The position numbers and the translations under genes are program-made. The notes beneath the pieces were generated by a model. That model saw only the letters and a program-made list of their open reading frames with translations. It was not told where the DNA came from and ran no database searches. Below are positions 14,788 to 23,428 of a stretch of 64,000 nt of DNA, piece after piece. Within the stretch, counting starts at the first letter, position 1. Each line of letters starts with the position of its first letter. Source of the DNA: Corallococcus terminator (GTDB lineage: Bacteria > Myxococcota > Myxococcia > Myxococcales > Myxococcaceae); NCBI RefSeq assembly GCF_003611635.1, contig NZ_RAVZ01000005.1, positions 1-64,000 on the forward strand, in the 5' to 3' direction.

Positions 14788-16314
14788 ATGCCGCTTACCG
14801 TCGCGCACCTTCATGCGACCTTGAAGTCTCGCCTGCCGCAATTCAGTGATCGTTTGTTCGGCCAGGCCGGCGACACCTTTGTCGGCGGTTGGGAGGAATA
14901 CCTTTTCGACACGCCACACGGTTGGTGGACCACGTCCAATCACGAGTTTCCCGACCGAGGACACTCGTCTCAGCCGGCCCGGGCCATGAAGGCCTGCATC
15001 GAGAAGGCGACGCACTCCATCGACATCGTCACGATGGACGAACCGACAGGGGACTTCCGTAAGAACGTCGAGGACGGTTTGATTGCCCTTGCCATGTCAG
15101 GGCGTCCCGTGACCGTTCGGTTCCTGCTAGGGCGCCAGGCCGGCGGCCCCAATCTGCACACGTGGATGATGCTCAAGCAACTGGCGGACCGAATCCGTCA
15201 GGCGGAGCCGCGAGCTTCGCGGTTGAACGTGTACCTGGCGCAATTCCGCTGGGAGTCGGCGTCCTGGAACCACGCCAAGCTCATCGCCATCGACGGCGGC
15301 GTGCTCATCACCGGCGGCCACAACATGTGGGACAGCCACTATCTCGCAAGGAACCCTGTCTTCGACATCTCCATGCGCTTCGACGGGGGCATCGCGAGGG
15401 GCGGCCACCGGTTCGCTGACGCCCTGTGGAACTTCGTCCGCGCCAACAATCGGCGCCCCCTGGCCGGCGCGACCTACTCCAACCACCTCAACCCGGACTT
15501 GGAGATCGATGAAAGCGCGCCGCCACCTCGCAGCGAGTCATTTGAGGCCGTCGCGGCCGATGCCTCACCCGCGGCCGATGCCTCCAACCGTTTCCCGGCA
15601 CTCTGGGTGGCGAGCCCCGGATGGGGGGTCTACACCGATCCCCGGGTCCTCGAAGGCGCCATGATGATCGCCCTCGTCGAGGGCCTGAAGCAGGCGAAGC
15701 AAAGCTGCAAGATGTCACTGCAGGACCTCGGCTCGCCTCACATGAGCGCCGTCGATTTCAAGACCTGGAGGCCGAGGGACTATCCTTTCGATCTGATTGG
15801 ATGTGGCGGCTCCTGGTTCATCCTGCCCCTCATCGACAATTTCGCGGAATTCCTGCATAGGAACGCCAGCGCTACACTGGAGATCATCTTGTCGGCGCCG
15901 ACCGATGGCGCCCACGGCTATGGTCACGGCGTCAAGCTGCAGACGATCTTGAACCTGCTGTCGCAGCGGATGAACGCCCAGTTCCAAACGTCCAAGAACG
16001 ACGCCCTGAAGATCCTGAACGAGCGCGTCTTCCTCAAGACCATCGCCTTCAGCGACGGCCGGGAAGCGTGGCGCGACGGGGCAAAAAAAGACAATCACGC
16101 CAAGTTCTGGATTCTGGACGACAAGATATGCCACGTCGGTTCGGACAATTGCTATCCCTACGTACAGGGTATCGGACAGGCCGCACTTCAAGAATTCGGT
16201 GTGATCGGGGAGTTCCCCCCTTCAGTCACAGACATGGTGATGGAGGGTTACTACAACCACGCGAGCCGACACGGCGTCCGCACGGACGCGAAGCTCGCTG
16301 ATTTGACCTGGTAG
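14788..16314 (+). CDS. phospholipase D superfamily protein
   Basis: A 508-residue protein with two PLD active-site motifs: NHAKLIAIDGGVLITGGHNM (about residues 165-184) and NHAKFWILDDKICHVGSDNC (about 435-454). Both keep the HxK and the trailing G(G/S)xN of the HKD family. No signal peptide is visible. Family members hydrolyse or transfer phosphodiesters in lipids or nucleic acids; some bacterial relatives are toxins or effectors. AAAGGAG lies 9 bases before the ATG. Codons use A/T in third position more than neighbours do, and an IS66 remnant lies just upstream, which hints at acquisition. Confidence 0.83.
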   Translation: MPLTVAHLHATLKSRLPQFSDRLFGQAGDTFVGGWEEYLFDTPHGWWTTSNHEFPDRGHSSQPARAMKACIEKATHSIDIVTMDEPTGDFRKNVEDGLIALAMSGRPVTVRFLLGRQAGGPNLHTWMMLKQLADRIRQAEPRASRLNVYLAQFRWESASWNHAKLIAIDGGVLITGGHNMWDSHYLARNPVFDISMRFDGGIARGGHRFADALWNFVRANNRRPLAGATYSNHLNPDLEIDESAPPPRSESFEAVAADASPAADASNRFPALWVASPGWGVYTDPRVLEGAMMIALVEGLKQAKQSCKMSLQDLGSPHMSAVDFKTWRPRDYPFDLIGCGGSWFILPLIDNFAEFLHRNASATLEIILSAPTDGAHGYGHGVKLQTILNLLSQRMNAQFQTSKNDALKILNERVFLKTIAFSDGREAWRDGAKKDNHAKFWILDDKICHVGSDNCYPYVQGIGQAALQEFGVIGEFPPSVTDMVMEGYYNHASRHGVRTDAKLADLTW

Positions 16315-16335
16315 GAGAGCTGACCGGGCGGAAAC

Positions 16336-16354
16336 CGGCCCCGCGACGGGGCCG
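16336..16354. terminator. hairpin between convergent genes
   Basis: CGGCCCCG (16336-16343) and CGGGGCCG (16347-16354) form an 8-bp stem with a 3-base loop, 21 bases after the phospholipase stop and upstream of the convergent LuxR gene end. It could act in both directions. Confidence 0.6.
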
Positions 16355-16412
16355 ACCTGCCAGCGGCGCTGGAGGACCCGCGCCGCTCAGGTGGAATCGG
16401 GTGGAGCTGAAC

Positions 16413-17219
16413 CTACCTGATCCAGAGTGCCATCAGCTCGGCGCGGCTCGACACCGCGAAGGCGCGATAGACGTGCTCGATGTACTTGTGCGTCGTGCGC
16501 AGGCTCAAGCCGGTGGACGCGGCGATCTGCTTCTCGCCGCGCCCGGTGAGGAGCTGTTCGAGGATGGAGCGGTGGCGCGGCGGCAAGCGGCTTCGGACAC
16601 CGCCCAGGCGCAGGCCCCCCTGTGCATCATGCTCCGGCTCCAGCCAGTTCCGGTAGCACCACGACGCGCTCCGGAACATCAACTCGAGCAGTTCGCGCTC
16701 GCGCTGGCCAAAGCGCCTCTCGCCCCAAGGGCGCACCGCCACGAAATAGGCCGCGGCTCCGGCGCCGAGCGGTACGGCGCTCACGAGGATGTCGTCGTAG
16801 CCCAGCCCGCGCCCCCATTCCGCGACGTGCGGGTGCGAGTACCACTCCTGGTCGGAGACCAGCTCCTCGCGACACGCGCTCCGCAAGCGACCGGCGCCCC
16901 GGGCGAAGGGGCCCCACATCGGGTGCTGGCGATACCCGGATTCGACAAGGTAGGCCCTTTGCCAGCGCAGGAGCGTGCTCTCGTCGACTCCGTGGACGTA
17001 CGAGTGGGTGATGATGGCGGCGTTATCGCGCGACGGCGGCGGCGGATCGCCCACGATACTCCACCACAGCACACCCGCACCGATGAGCGCGCCCGTGGAC
17101 TCCGTCAGGTGGCGGAGGGAAGCGTCGGGTCGGTGGTCGGCGCTGGAGATCTCGCCGAGCGCGCCAACAAACTGCGACACCGCACGGTAGTCTGCAATTG
17201 AGGGTCGCGACTTGCGCAT
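16413..17219 (-). CDS. LuxR-family transcriptional regulator
   Basis: A 268-residue regulator with a C-terminal LuxR/GerE helix-turn-helix: LPPRHRSILEQLLTGRGEKQ, then IAASTGLSLRTTHKYIEHVY (about residues 208-250). The N-terminal 200 residues look like a PAS/GAF-type or autoinducer-like sensing domain without a receiver aspartate, so it is not a response regulator. It is divergent from the six-gene operon that starts near 17427 and is the best local candidate for its regulator, though nothing in the sequence proves this. The ATG at 17219 was chosen at the start of plausible sequence. Confidence 0.85.
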   Translation of the reverse strand: MRKSRPSIADYRAVSQFVGALGEISSADHRPDASLRHLTESTGALIGAGVLWWSIVGDPPPPSRDNAAIITHSYVHGVDESTLLRWQRAYLVESGYRQHPMWGPFARGAGRLRSACREELVSDQEWYSHPHVAEWGRGLGYDDILVSAVPLGAGAAAYFVAVRPWGERRFGQRERELLELMFRSASWCYRNWLEPEHDAQGGLRLGGVRSRLPPRHRSILEQLLTGRGEKQIAASTGLSLRTTHKYIEHVYRAFAVSSRAELMALWIR

Positions 17220-17426
17220 GTTCAGCCGTACGATAACAAGCGTCAGGGCTCCGGAGAAACGGTCGCAGGAGCACGCCTCGCCCGAACCCGGCCGGAGGCG
17301 CCTCGGCTGTGCAGGGGGCTTCACACCCGTGTGCCAGGCGCTGCACGAAAGGCTGGGCGAGCGAGGTTGCGTCCGGGCGGGAGCGGGGCCTTCCCGGCTG
17401 GCCTCAAGGATGCATTGCTAACGCAC

Positions 17427-18482
17427 ATGGGCCGGGACCGAGCTGTTTCCCTGATGGACGACCTTCGCGCCGCCAACCCCAGCGAGCACACGCGCTGGCT
17501 GGCCGCGCCCGATGAGCCGGCCTTGCGCGAGCTGCTTCACGCGCGCTACGCGGAGACGTATTCCTACCCGCTCCTCTACGAGCCCGGCGGAGCCGTGCAG
17601 CTCTGGAAGGACGGGGCGCTGCTGAGCCTCGGCGAGTTCGACGCGCGGGGGGCGCTGCTGTGGCACACGGGCCTGTGGAGCAAGCCGGGGCGGGACTCGC
17701 TGGACTCGGGGCTCTCCGTGGCGCTGCCGAGCCGCCGCACCCTCATGGGCCGCGCCGAGCACGAGGCGCTGTGGGGCTCGCTGCTGGAGCGGCTCGGGCG
17801 CTGGGTGGGCTTCCTGCACCAGAACACCTCCACGCTGCACGTCATGGCGCAGCGCTACGCCTCGCGCTTCATGCGGGCGAGGCCCATGGGCCTCGTCGTC
17901 AACTACACGCGGGGCGAGACGGTGATTGGCGTGGAGGAGGGCTCGGGCGTGCCCATGCAGGCACTGGCGATGACGACGGTGCTCGCGCCCCCGCCGCCAC
18001 GCCGGCGCTACCTGCCCGAGGGCCCGTGGGGGGAGTGGCTCGCGTCCATCCTGGCCGGGGTGGGGCTCGCGGAGTCGGTGGCCTTCACGCCGCTGGAGCG
18101 CCGGGCATGGAGGCAGGGCGCCGTGCTGCGTCCGCTCGACTGGAACGCGTCGCTGCGTCTGGAGCGGCGGGGCCTCGTGGGATTCAGCGCGGAGGGCACC
18201 CCGGCGCTCACGTCGGAGCGGGCACGCGTGGACCTCATCCACCTGCCCATGGGCGAGCCCCAGCGGGTGGCCGAGGGGACGCCGGTGCTCCTCGCGGCCG
18301 GCTTTCTTCCGACGGGCATCCGCCTCCACCAGCGCGAGCCGGATGAACTCGTCTTCCAATACGTGGCGGACCCGAGGGCCGCGTGCGAAGTCGTGAGCCG
18401 CGCCCGGCTGGACGGCGCGCGGGCCCGGGAACTCTTCGCGGGATGGAGGGAGCGATGCGCGCGAACTTCGTGGACACGGTGA
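17427..18482 (+). CDS. GNAT-like acyltransferase, first gene of lipid operon
   Basis: A protein of 351 residues. The N-terminal part has the look of a GNAT domain: LHARYAETYSYPLLYEPGGA, then LWHTGLWSKPG and the acceptor region FLHQNTSTLHVMAQRYASRF followed by GLVVNYTRGE. The second half (about residues 200-351) is unrecognised. The start is uncertain: ATGs at 17427 and 17454 both lack a clear ribosome site. The 3' end overlaps the next gene by 28 bases. It may transfer an acyl or acetyl group in the pathway encoded downstream. Confidence in the gene is high, in the family moderate. Confidence 0.72.
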   Translation: MGRDRAVSLMDDLRAANPSEHTRWLAAPDEPALRELLHARYAETYSYPLLYEPGGAVQLWKDGALLSLGEFDARGALLWHTGLWSKPGRDSLDSGLSVALPSRRTLMGRAEHEALWGSLLERLGRWVGFLHQNTSTLHVMAQRYASRFMRARPMGLVVNYTRGETVIGVEEGSGVPMQALAMTTVLAPPPPRRRYLPEGPWGEWLASILAGVGLAESVAFTPLERRAWRQGAVLRPLDWNASLRLERRGLVGFSAEGTPALTSERARVDLIHLPMGEPQRVAEGTPVLLAAGFLPTGIRLHQREPDELVFQYVADPRAACEVVSRARLDGARARELFAGWRERCARTSWTR

Positions 18483-19729
18483 TGGCACGGCTGGACGGCG
18501 AGGTCGCCACCATCTGGGCCACGGTGCTGCTGCGGCTGGAGGACAGGCCCGACGTGGCGCTCCTGCACCGGGGGCTGCGCGCGCTGGTGCGGGAGAGCGA
18601 GCGCCTCAACGTGGCCTGGAACGACGCGCGCCGCGCATGGGTGCCCGCCGTGCGCGGGGACGCGGAGGTGGACGCGGCCCTGGTGCAAGGCGCGGAGCCC
18701 CTGTCCGAGCCCGACGCCGTAGCGCGAATCATCAACACGCGGGTGGACCTCACGCGCGACGTGCCGCTGCGGCTGCACTTGCATCCCATGGTGGACGCGG
18801 CCCAGGGGCCCTGGCTGCTGGGCATCCAGTTGCACCACGCCATCGGGGACGCGAAGGCGCTGGCGCACCTGCTGGAGCGGCTGTGGTTGCTCTGCGCGGG
18901 ACGCGGGTCGGAGTCGCGCCCGCTGGAGCCCTCGACGCTCACGGATGGCAAGGTGCTGCTCGCGGCGCTGCGCCAGCCGGGCGTGGTGCTGGGGCTCACG
19001 AGTCCGCGCCGGCGGCTCCTGGCGCAGCGGGGAATGGGGCTGCGCCGAAGTGGGGACACCGCCGGACACGCGCTATCGGCCACGGCGCGGCTCACGCTTC
19101 CCCAGGGCGACACGGACCTCCAGGCGTCGGAGGTCTTCTTCTGCGCGCTGCTCGCGGGCGTGGCGCTGCGAGAGTCCCCGGCGGACGGACTCATCCGCCT
19201 GCGCATGCCGGTGGACCTGCGGCGGATGCTGGGGCTCGGGCGGACGCTGGGCAATGGCTGCTCCACGGTGCCGATTGAGTTCTCCCTGAAGGAGGTCCGC
19301 GCCCGGCTGGAGGCCCCGCGCGAGCTTGCCCGCTTCCTCCGCTCCGAAGTGCAGCGGGTGCTCGATGAGGGCGTGCACTGGACGACGGCGCTGGAGTGCA
19401 TGGCGGTGGCCCGGCTCGCACCGGCGCGGGTGCTGCGCAAGAACGCGCGTCCCGGACTCATCGCCGAGCCCCGGACGAACACGCTCGTCGCCACCTACCT
19501 GGGACGGCTGGACAAGCACTTCACGCAGGCGCCGCTGCGCATCCGCTCCATGCGCAGCCACACGGCAACCTGGGGCGCCACCGGCCTGTCGTTCGCGGAC
19601 ACGCTCAACATCAGCACGGCGGCCTTCGAGGGCCTCTGGACGCGCGAGGAGTTGCGCGACTTCACGGAGCGCGTCGCCGGGTGGGCGTCCTCGGGCTTCG
19701 GCCTGCGGGCGGAGGTGCTCGCGCCATGA
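18455..19729 (+). CDS. condensation/wax-synthase-like acyltransferase
   Basis: A 424-residue protein of the CoA-dependent acyltransferase fold. The catalytic signature HHxxxD is present as LHHAIGDAKALAHLLERL (about residues 127-144). The N-terminus, LLRLEDRPDVALLHRGLRAL, matches the start of condensation and WS/DGAT domains; the second half contains LRMPVDLRRMLGLG and GNGCSTVPIEF. No carrier or adenylation domain is present, so this is a stand-alone enzyme that probably joins an acyl group to an alcohol or amine. GGAGGG lies 4 bases before the ATG. It overlaps genes on both sides. Confidence 0.8.
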   Translation: MRANFVDTVMARLDGEVATIWATVLLRLEDRPDVALLHRGLRALVRESERLNVAWNDARRAWVPAVRGDAEVDAALVQGAEPLSEPDAVARIINTRVDLTRDVPLRLHLHPMVDAAQGPWLLGIQLHHAIGDAKALAHLLERLWLLCAGRGSESRPLEPSTLTDGKVLLAALRQPGVVLGLTSPRRRLLAQRGMGLRRSGDTAGHALSATARLTLPQGDTDLQASEVFFCALLAGVALRESPADGLIRLRMPVDLRRMLGLGRTLGNGCSTVPIEFSLKEVRARLEAPRELARFLRSEVQRVLDEGVHWTTALECMAVARLAPARVLRKNARPGLIAEPRTNTLVATYLGRLDKHFTQAPLRIRSMRSHTATWGATGLSFADTLNISTAAFEGLWTREELRDFTERVAGWASSGFGLRAEVLAP

Positions 19730-20337
19730 TGGGGCTGCGCGAGGCGCCCGGGGTGTACCTGGGCTTCATCTGCCTGCACGTGCTCGCGGGGCACCTGGGC
19801 TCCAGCCTCGTCTACCGCCTGCGCTTCGGGCGCAGCCCGCTGGCCTACCGGAGCGCGGCGGCGGATTCCGCGCACACGCGCGTCACGCGGCGCATCTGTG
19901 GCGTCTCGCTGCTCTGGGCCGGCTCCGTGCTCGCGGCCGCGTTCTGGCCCGCGTGGTCCGCCATGCCCTGGGGACGGCCGCTGCTGCCGATTCCTCCGCT
20001 CGCGGGTTGGGTGCTCGGTGTCGTGGGGCTCATGGGCATGCTGTGGGCCCAGTATGGGATGGGCCCGGCGTTCCGCATCGGCGTGGACGCGGGGGAGGCC
20101 CGGCCCGAGTTGCACGAGGGGGGACTCCACCGCTACTCGCGCAACCCCATCTACGTGTTCTCCTACCTGTACCTCGTAGGGGCTTCGCTCTGGGCTCCGT
20201 CCGTGGTGACGCTGGGCGCCTGTGCGGCGCTCGGGGGGCTCTTCCATCAACTGGTGCTCCAGGAGGAGCGGTTCCTCGCGGACCGCCTCGGTGAGCCCTA
20301 CGCGCGCTATTGCCAGCGCGCACCTCGCTACTTCTGA
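19726..20337 (+). CDS. ICMT-like membrane methyltransferase
   Basis: A 203-residue integral membrane protein with about five hydrophobic segments. The C-terminal half carries the isoprenylcysteine carboxyl methyltransferase / phospholipid methyltransferase signature: YSRNPIYVFSYLYLVG (the RHP-Y-G region) and EERFLADRLGEPYARYCQRA ending PRYF. Such enzymes methylate carboxylates or amines at the membrane using SAM. ATGATG overlaps the previous stop by 4 bases, so translation is coupled. In this operon the likely acceptor is the fatty-acid-derived product. Confidence 0.85.
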   Translation: MMGLREAPGVYLGFICLHVLAGHLGSSLVYRLRFGRSPLAYRSAAADSAHTRVTRRICGVSLLWAGSVLAAAFWPAWSAMPWGRPLLPIPPLAGWVLGVVGLMGMLWAQYGMGPAFRIGVDAGEARPELHEGGLHRYSRNPIYVFSYLYLVGASLWAPSVVTLGACAALGGLFHQLVLQEERFLADRLGEPYARYCQRAPRYF

Positions 20338-20343
20338 CGCGCC

Positions 20344-21327
20344 ATGCAGCCAGCCCTCTTTCGTCCCGCTGATTCGCCCGGTGCCGCACCCCCGGAGCCC
20401 GGCCTCTCCCGCGCCGAGCTGGTGGAGTTGCTCCGCATCCGTCCTCCGCGCGCGGTGGGCATGGCGGCACTGCACCTGGGTGTCTGGGTCGCGGCGGCCG
20501 TGGCCATTGCCCACGCGGGCAGCGTCTGGGTGAAGCTGCCGCTGTGGATGCTGGCGGGTGGGGCGGTGATGGGGCTCATCCAGCTCGACCACGACGCGTG
20601 GCACGACACTCTCTTCCCGAGGCCGTGGCAGAACCGCCTCTTCGGCAACGCGCTCAGCCTGCTCGTGGGCATCGCCTACGAGCCCATGCGCCATGACCAC
20701 CTCGCGCACCACCGCTGGAACCGGACGCAGAAGGACCCTGACGCCTACAACGCGGGCCGCCGCTCGCTCGGGCTGTGCGCGCTCTTCTACGCCACCGTGC
20801 TGCTCGGCATCCCGCTGAGCCTCATCTACTTCAACGTCCTCTATCCGCTGCAGCACTTCTGCCGCGCGCGATTGCGCCGCCATGGCGCGGTGCTGCTCTG
20901 CTACGCGGGCTTCTACGCGGGGCTCTTCTGGCTGCTGTCGCGGCACGGGCTCGTCCCCGGCGCGGTGGAGTGCTGGCTGCTGCCGGTGCTCTTCGCCAGC
21001 CCCCTCAACGGCCTCAAGTCCATCGCGGACCACTATGCCAACACGTGGCGCGGGGACCGCTTCCACACCGCGACGACGGTGCGCGGCACGCGGCTCGTCA
21101 CCTTCCTCTGGAACGGGCTCAACTACCACCTGGACCACCACCTCTATCCGCGCGTGCCCGGCTACAACCTCGCGAGGCTGCACACCCACCTGCGCCCCGG
21201 GCTGCTCGCGCGCGGCGCCCCCGTCTTCGACAGCTACCTCGACGTCATGGGACGCGCGCTGCTCGCCGGGCCCACCGTCGTGGACGAGGACGTGCGGCTC
21301 GTCACCCTGGAACGAAAGCGCCCATGA
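20344..21327 (+). CDS. fatty acid desaturase (three-histidine-box)
   Basis: A 327-residue membrane di-iron desaturase/hydroxylase. All three histidine boxes are present: HDAWH (residues 83-87), HDHLAHH (about 117-123) and HLDHH in NYHLDHHLYPRVPGYNL near residue 262. Four hydrophobic segments lie between them. The eight-histidine pattern marks desaturases, hydroxylases and ketolases acting on acyl chains, sphingolipids or carotenoids. It starts 6 bases after the methyltransferase stop and its own stop overlaps the next ATG. Electron donors are not encoded nearby. Confidence 0.92.
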   Translation: MQPALFRPADSPGAAPPEPGLSRAELVELLRIRPPRAVGMAALHLGVWVAAAVAIAHAGSVWVKLPLWMLAGGAVMGLIQLDHDAWHDTLFPRPWQNRLFGNALSLLVGIAYEPMRHDHLAHHRWNRTQKDPDAYNAGRRSLGLCALFYATVLLGIPLSLIYFNVLYPLQHFCRARLRRHGAVLLCYAGFYAGLFWLLSRHGLVPGAVECWLLPVLFASPLNGLKSIADHYANTWRGDRFHTATTVRGTRLVTFLWNGLNYHLDHHLYPRVPGYNLARLHTHLRPGLLARGAPVFDSYLDVMGRALLAGPTVVDEDVRLVTLERKRP

Positions 21328-22553
21328 ACGCCCTGCGCAAGCTGTACGCGGACATCCGCTACGAGGACGGCCGCTGGCCGCTGTCCCGCTGGGACCTCAA
21401 CCTGCGCTACATCGCCAAGAGCCTCCTGCACGTCCCCGAGCCGCGCCGCACCGAGGACGTCGAGCACTTCGCGCGCGTCGCCCGGCACCTCGCCTCCGGG
21501 AGCTGGAAGCCCGACGCGCCCGCGGCGCTCAACCTGTGCGCCGTGGGCGATGTGATGTGGATTCGCAGCGGCTTCCGCGAGGCCCTCTCCCCGGGCGTGC
21601 GCGCGCTGATGGCGGACGCGCACGTGGCCTTCGCCAACCTGGAGACGCCCGTGGACCCGACGCGGCCCGTGCCCCGGCGCGTCTACGAGACGCTCCACTA
21701 CAACGCGCCGCCGGGCTACCTGGACGCGTGGGAGGGCACCGCGCGCCACCGCGTGTTCTCGCTGTGCAACAACCACGCGCTGGACCAGGGCGCGCAAGGG
21801 CTGGAGCGCACGCGCCAGAGCGTGCTGGCCCGCCCGGAGCACCGCTGCGTCGGAGGCCCCCGGGCGGAGGACGCGGTGGCGGGCCTGGAGGTGGCCGGGG
21901 TGCGCCTGGGCATCGCCGCGGTGACGTATGACATCAACCACCTCGCGGGGGCGCCGCCCGGGGGCGTTCCGGTGACGCGCCTGGGCAGCCCGCTGCATGC
22001 GCCCGACTGGGAGCGGCTGGGCGCCCTCATTGACGCGGCGCGCGCGGTGGGGCCGGACCTCGTGGTGCTCATGCCGCACTGGGGCTTCGAGTACGAGTAC
22101 TGGCCCGAGTCCCTCCAGCGCGAGCACGCCTACCGCCTCATCGAGCGCGGGGCGGACATCCTCCTGGGCTCCTCGCCGCACGTGCTGCAGCCCGTGGAGC
22201 TGGTCTCCATCGACGGCGGGGACCCCACGTGCCCCGCGCAGGTGCGCCGGGGAGGGCCGCCGCGAGTGGGGCTCATCGCGTACTCGCTCGGCAACTTCCT
22301 GAGCATCATGCCCACGCGGGCGTGCCAGACGGGCGCGGTGCTGAAGCTCGCGCTCGCGCGGGACGCGGGGGGCTCCCTGCGCCCCGTGGACGTGCGCGCG
22401 GTGCCCACGGCGTGCGGGCGGGGCCTGGGCGGCGAGGGCTTCCTGGACGCGGGGGTCGTGGCGGTGGACGAGCTGGGCCTGGAGCGCGCGGCGCCGCACC
22501 TCGCGCACGCGTGGCGCACCCTGGGCGGACTGATTTCAACCCGGAGGGACTGA
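21324..22553 (+). CDS. CapA-family metallophosphatase-like protein
   Basis: A 409-residue protein of the PGA_cap/CapA family (calcineurin-like fold). The landmarks are LCAVGDVMWIRSG, VAFANLETPVDPTR, FSLCNNHALDQGAQGLERTR, VVLMPHWGFEYEYWP and GSSPHVLQPVEL, which together supply the Asp, Asn and His metal ligands. No signal peptide or membrane anchor is seen, unlike CapA of capsule operons, so it is probably a cytosolic phosphatase. ATGA overlap couples it to the desaturase. It could remove a phosphate or protecting group in the pathway; that is inference. Confidence 0.85.
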   Translation: MNALRKLYADIRYEDGRWPLSRWDLNLRYIAKSLLHVPEPRRTEDVEHFARVARHLASGSWKPDAPAALNLCAVGDVMWIRSGFREALSPGVRALMADAHVAFANLETPVDPTRPVPRRVYETLHYNAPPGYLDAWEGTARHRVFSLCNNHALDQGAQGLERTRQSVLARPEHRCVGGPRAEDAVAGLEVAGVRLGIAAVTYDINHLAGAPPGGVPVTRLGSPLHAPDWERLGALIDAARAVGPDLVVLMPHWGFEYEYWPESLQREHAYRLIERGADILLGSSPHVLQPVELVSIDGGDPTCPAQVRRGGPPRVGLIAYSLGNFLSIMPTRACQTGAVLKLALARDAGGSLRPVDVRAVPTACGRGLGGEGFLDAGVVAVDELGLERAAPHLAHAWRTLGGLISTRRD

Positions 22554-22554
22554 G

Positions 22555-23163
22555 ATGGCGTCGATGCGGGAGCAGTTGGAGGCACTCACCGTGGGCATGG
22601 CCCGGCAGGTCGCGGGCTGGCTGCCGGCCGTGACGCCCGAGCGGTACGTGGCCTTCCTGGACATGATGTACCACTACACGCTGCGCAGTGGAGACCGGCT
22701 GCGGCTCGCGGCCGAGCGCGCCACGCGCCCCGAGCTGAAGGCCTTCTTCGCGGAGCTCGCGGCGGACGAGCAGTCCCACTACCAGCTCGCGAAGGCGGAC
22801 CTCGCGGCCTTCGGGCGCACGCCGTCGGACGCCACGCCCCGCGAGGTCTCCGCGTTCCACGCCTTCTGGGAAGGCATCCCGGCGGAGCGCCAGCTCTCGT
22901 TCCTCGGCGCGCTGTACGTGCTGGAGGGCGTGGCGCGGCACCTCGGGGGCGACACACGCCAGGGGTTGGGGCGGCTCGGCCTGGACAGGACGCGGGCGCG
23001 CTTCCTGCTCGTGCACCTGGACGTGGACGTGGAGCACGGCGCGCGGGCCCAGGCGCTCTGCGAGTCGCTCGGTGCGCACGGCCCCGAGCCCCTGCTGGAC
23101 GGCGCGCGCCAGGCGGCGGACTTCTGGGTGGCCATCCATCGCCGGGCGCTCGCGGAGGCATAG
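22555..23163 (+). CDS. heme-oxygenase-like di-iron oxidase
   Basis: A 202-residue all-helical protein of the heme-oxygenase-like di-metal oxidase (HDO) superfamily. A full candidate ligand set is visible: E72-x2-H75 in ADEQSHYQ, E124 in LYVLEGVARH, and H154-x3-D158-x2-H161 in HLDVDVEHGARA. This matches the pattern known from UndA, CADD and related N-oxygenases and decarboxylases. UndA converts fatty acids to terminal alkenes; others oxidise amines. It begins one base after the CapA-like stop, with GGAGGG 6 bases upstream, and ends the operon. The substrate is unknown, but the operon points to a fatty acyl compound. Confidence 0.8.
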   Translation: MASMREQLEALTVGMARQVAGWLPAVTPERYVAFLDMMYHYTLRSGDRLRLAAERATRPELKAFFAELAADEQSHYQLAKADLAAFGRTPSDATPREVSAFHAFWEGIPAERQLSFLGALYVLEGVARHLGGDTRQGLGRLGLDRTRARFLLVHLDVDVEHGARAQALCESLGAHGPEPLLDGARQAADFWVAIHRRALAEA

Positions 23164-23410
23164 ACCGGGCCCCCGCAGGCCAGCCAGGGTCGAGCCCCTC
23201 CCCGAGTCTGGGCTGTCACCGTCCGGCCAACGACGTGCCGGAGGGCTTGAAGGCGGACGGACGTCGTGCTCGACGAGCGGCACGACGGATGGAGACGCGA
23301 GGCGGAGGGAATGCGCGGCGTCAGGAAAGGTTTCCACCGCGCGTACCCCGCACGCCGCGCCTCGCCCAACCACGCTTCAAAGGGCCTACAAGACCTCGTG
23401 GGTCTTGCTC

Positions 23411-23428
23411 GCGGACACGCTCTAGACG
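23411..23428. repeat. left arm of 18-bp inverted repeat
   Basis: GCGGACACGCTCTAGACG is the exact reverse complement of 24361-24378. The arm contains the TAG stop codon of the SRPBCC gene. The two arms enclose the ArsR/SRPBCC pair. Confidence 0.85.

Noticed and set aside
18455-19729. A nonribosomal peptide synthetase condensation domain as part of an NRPS
   Set aside because: No adenylation or carrier domain exists in the operon; the protein is a complete stand-alone acyltransferase.
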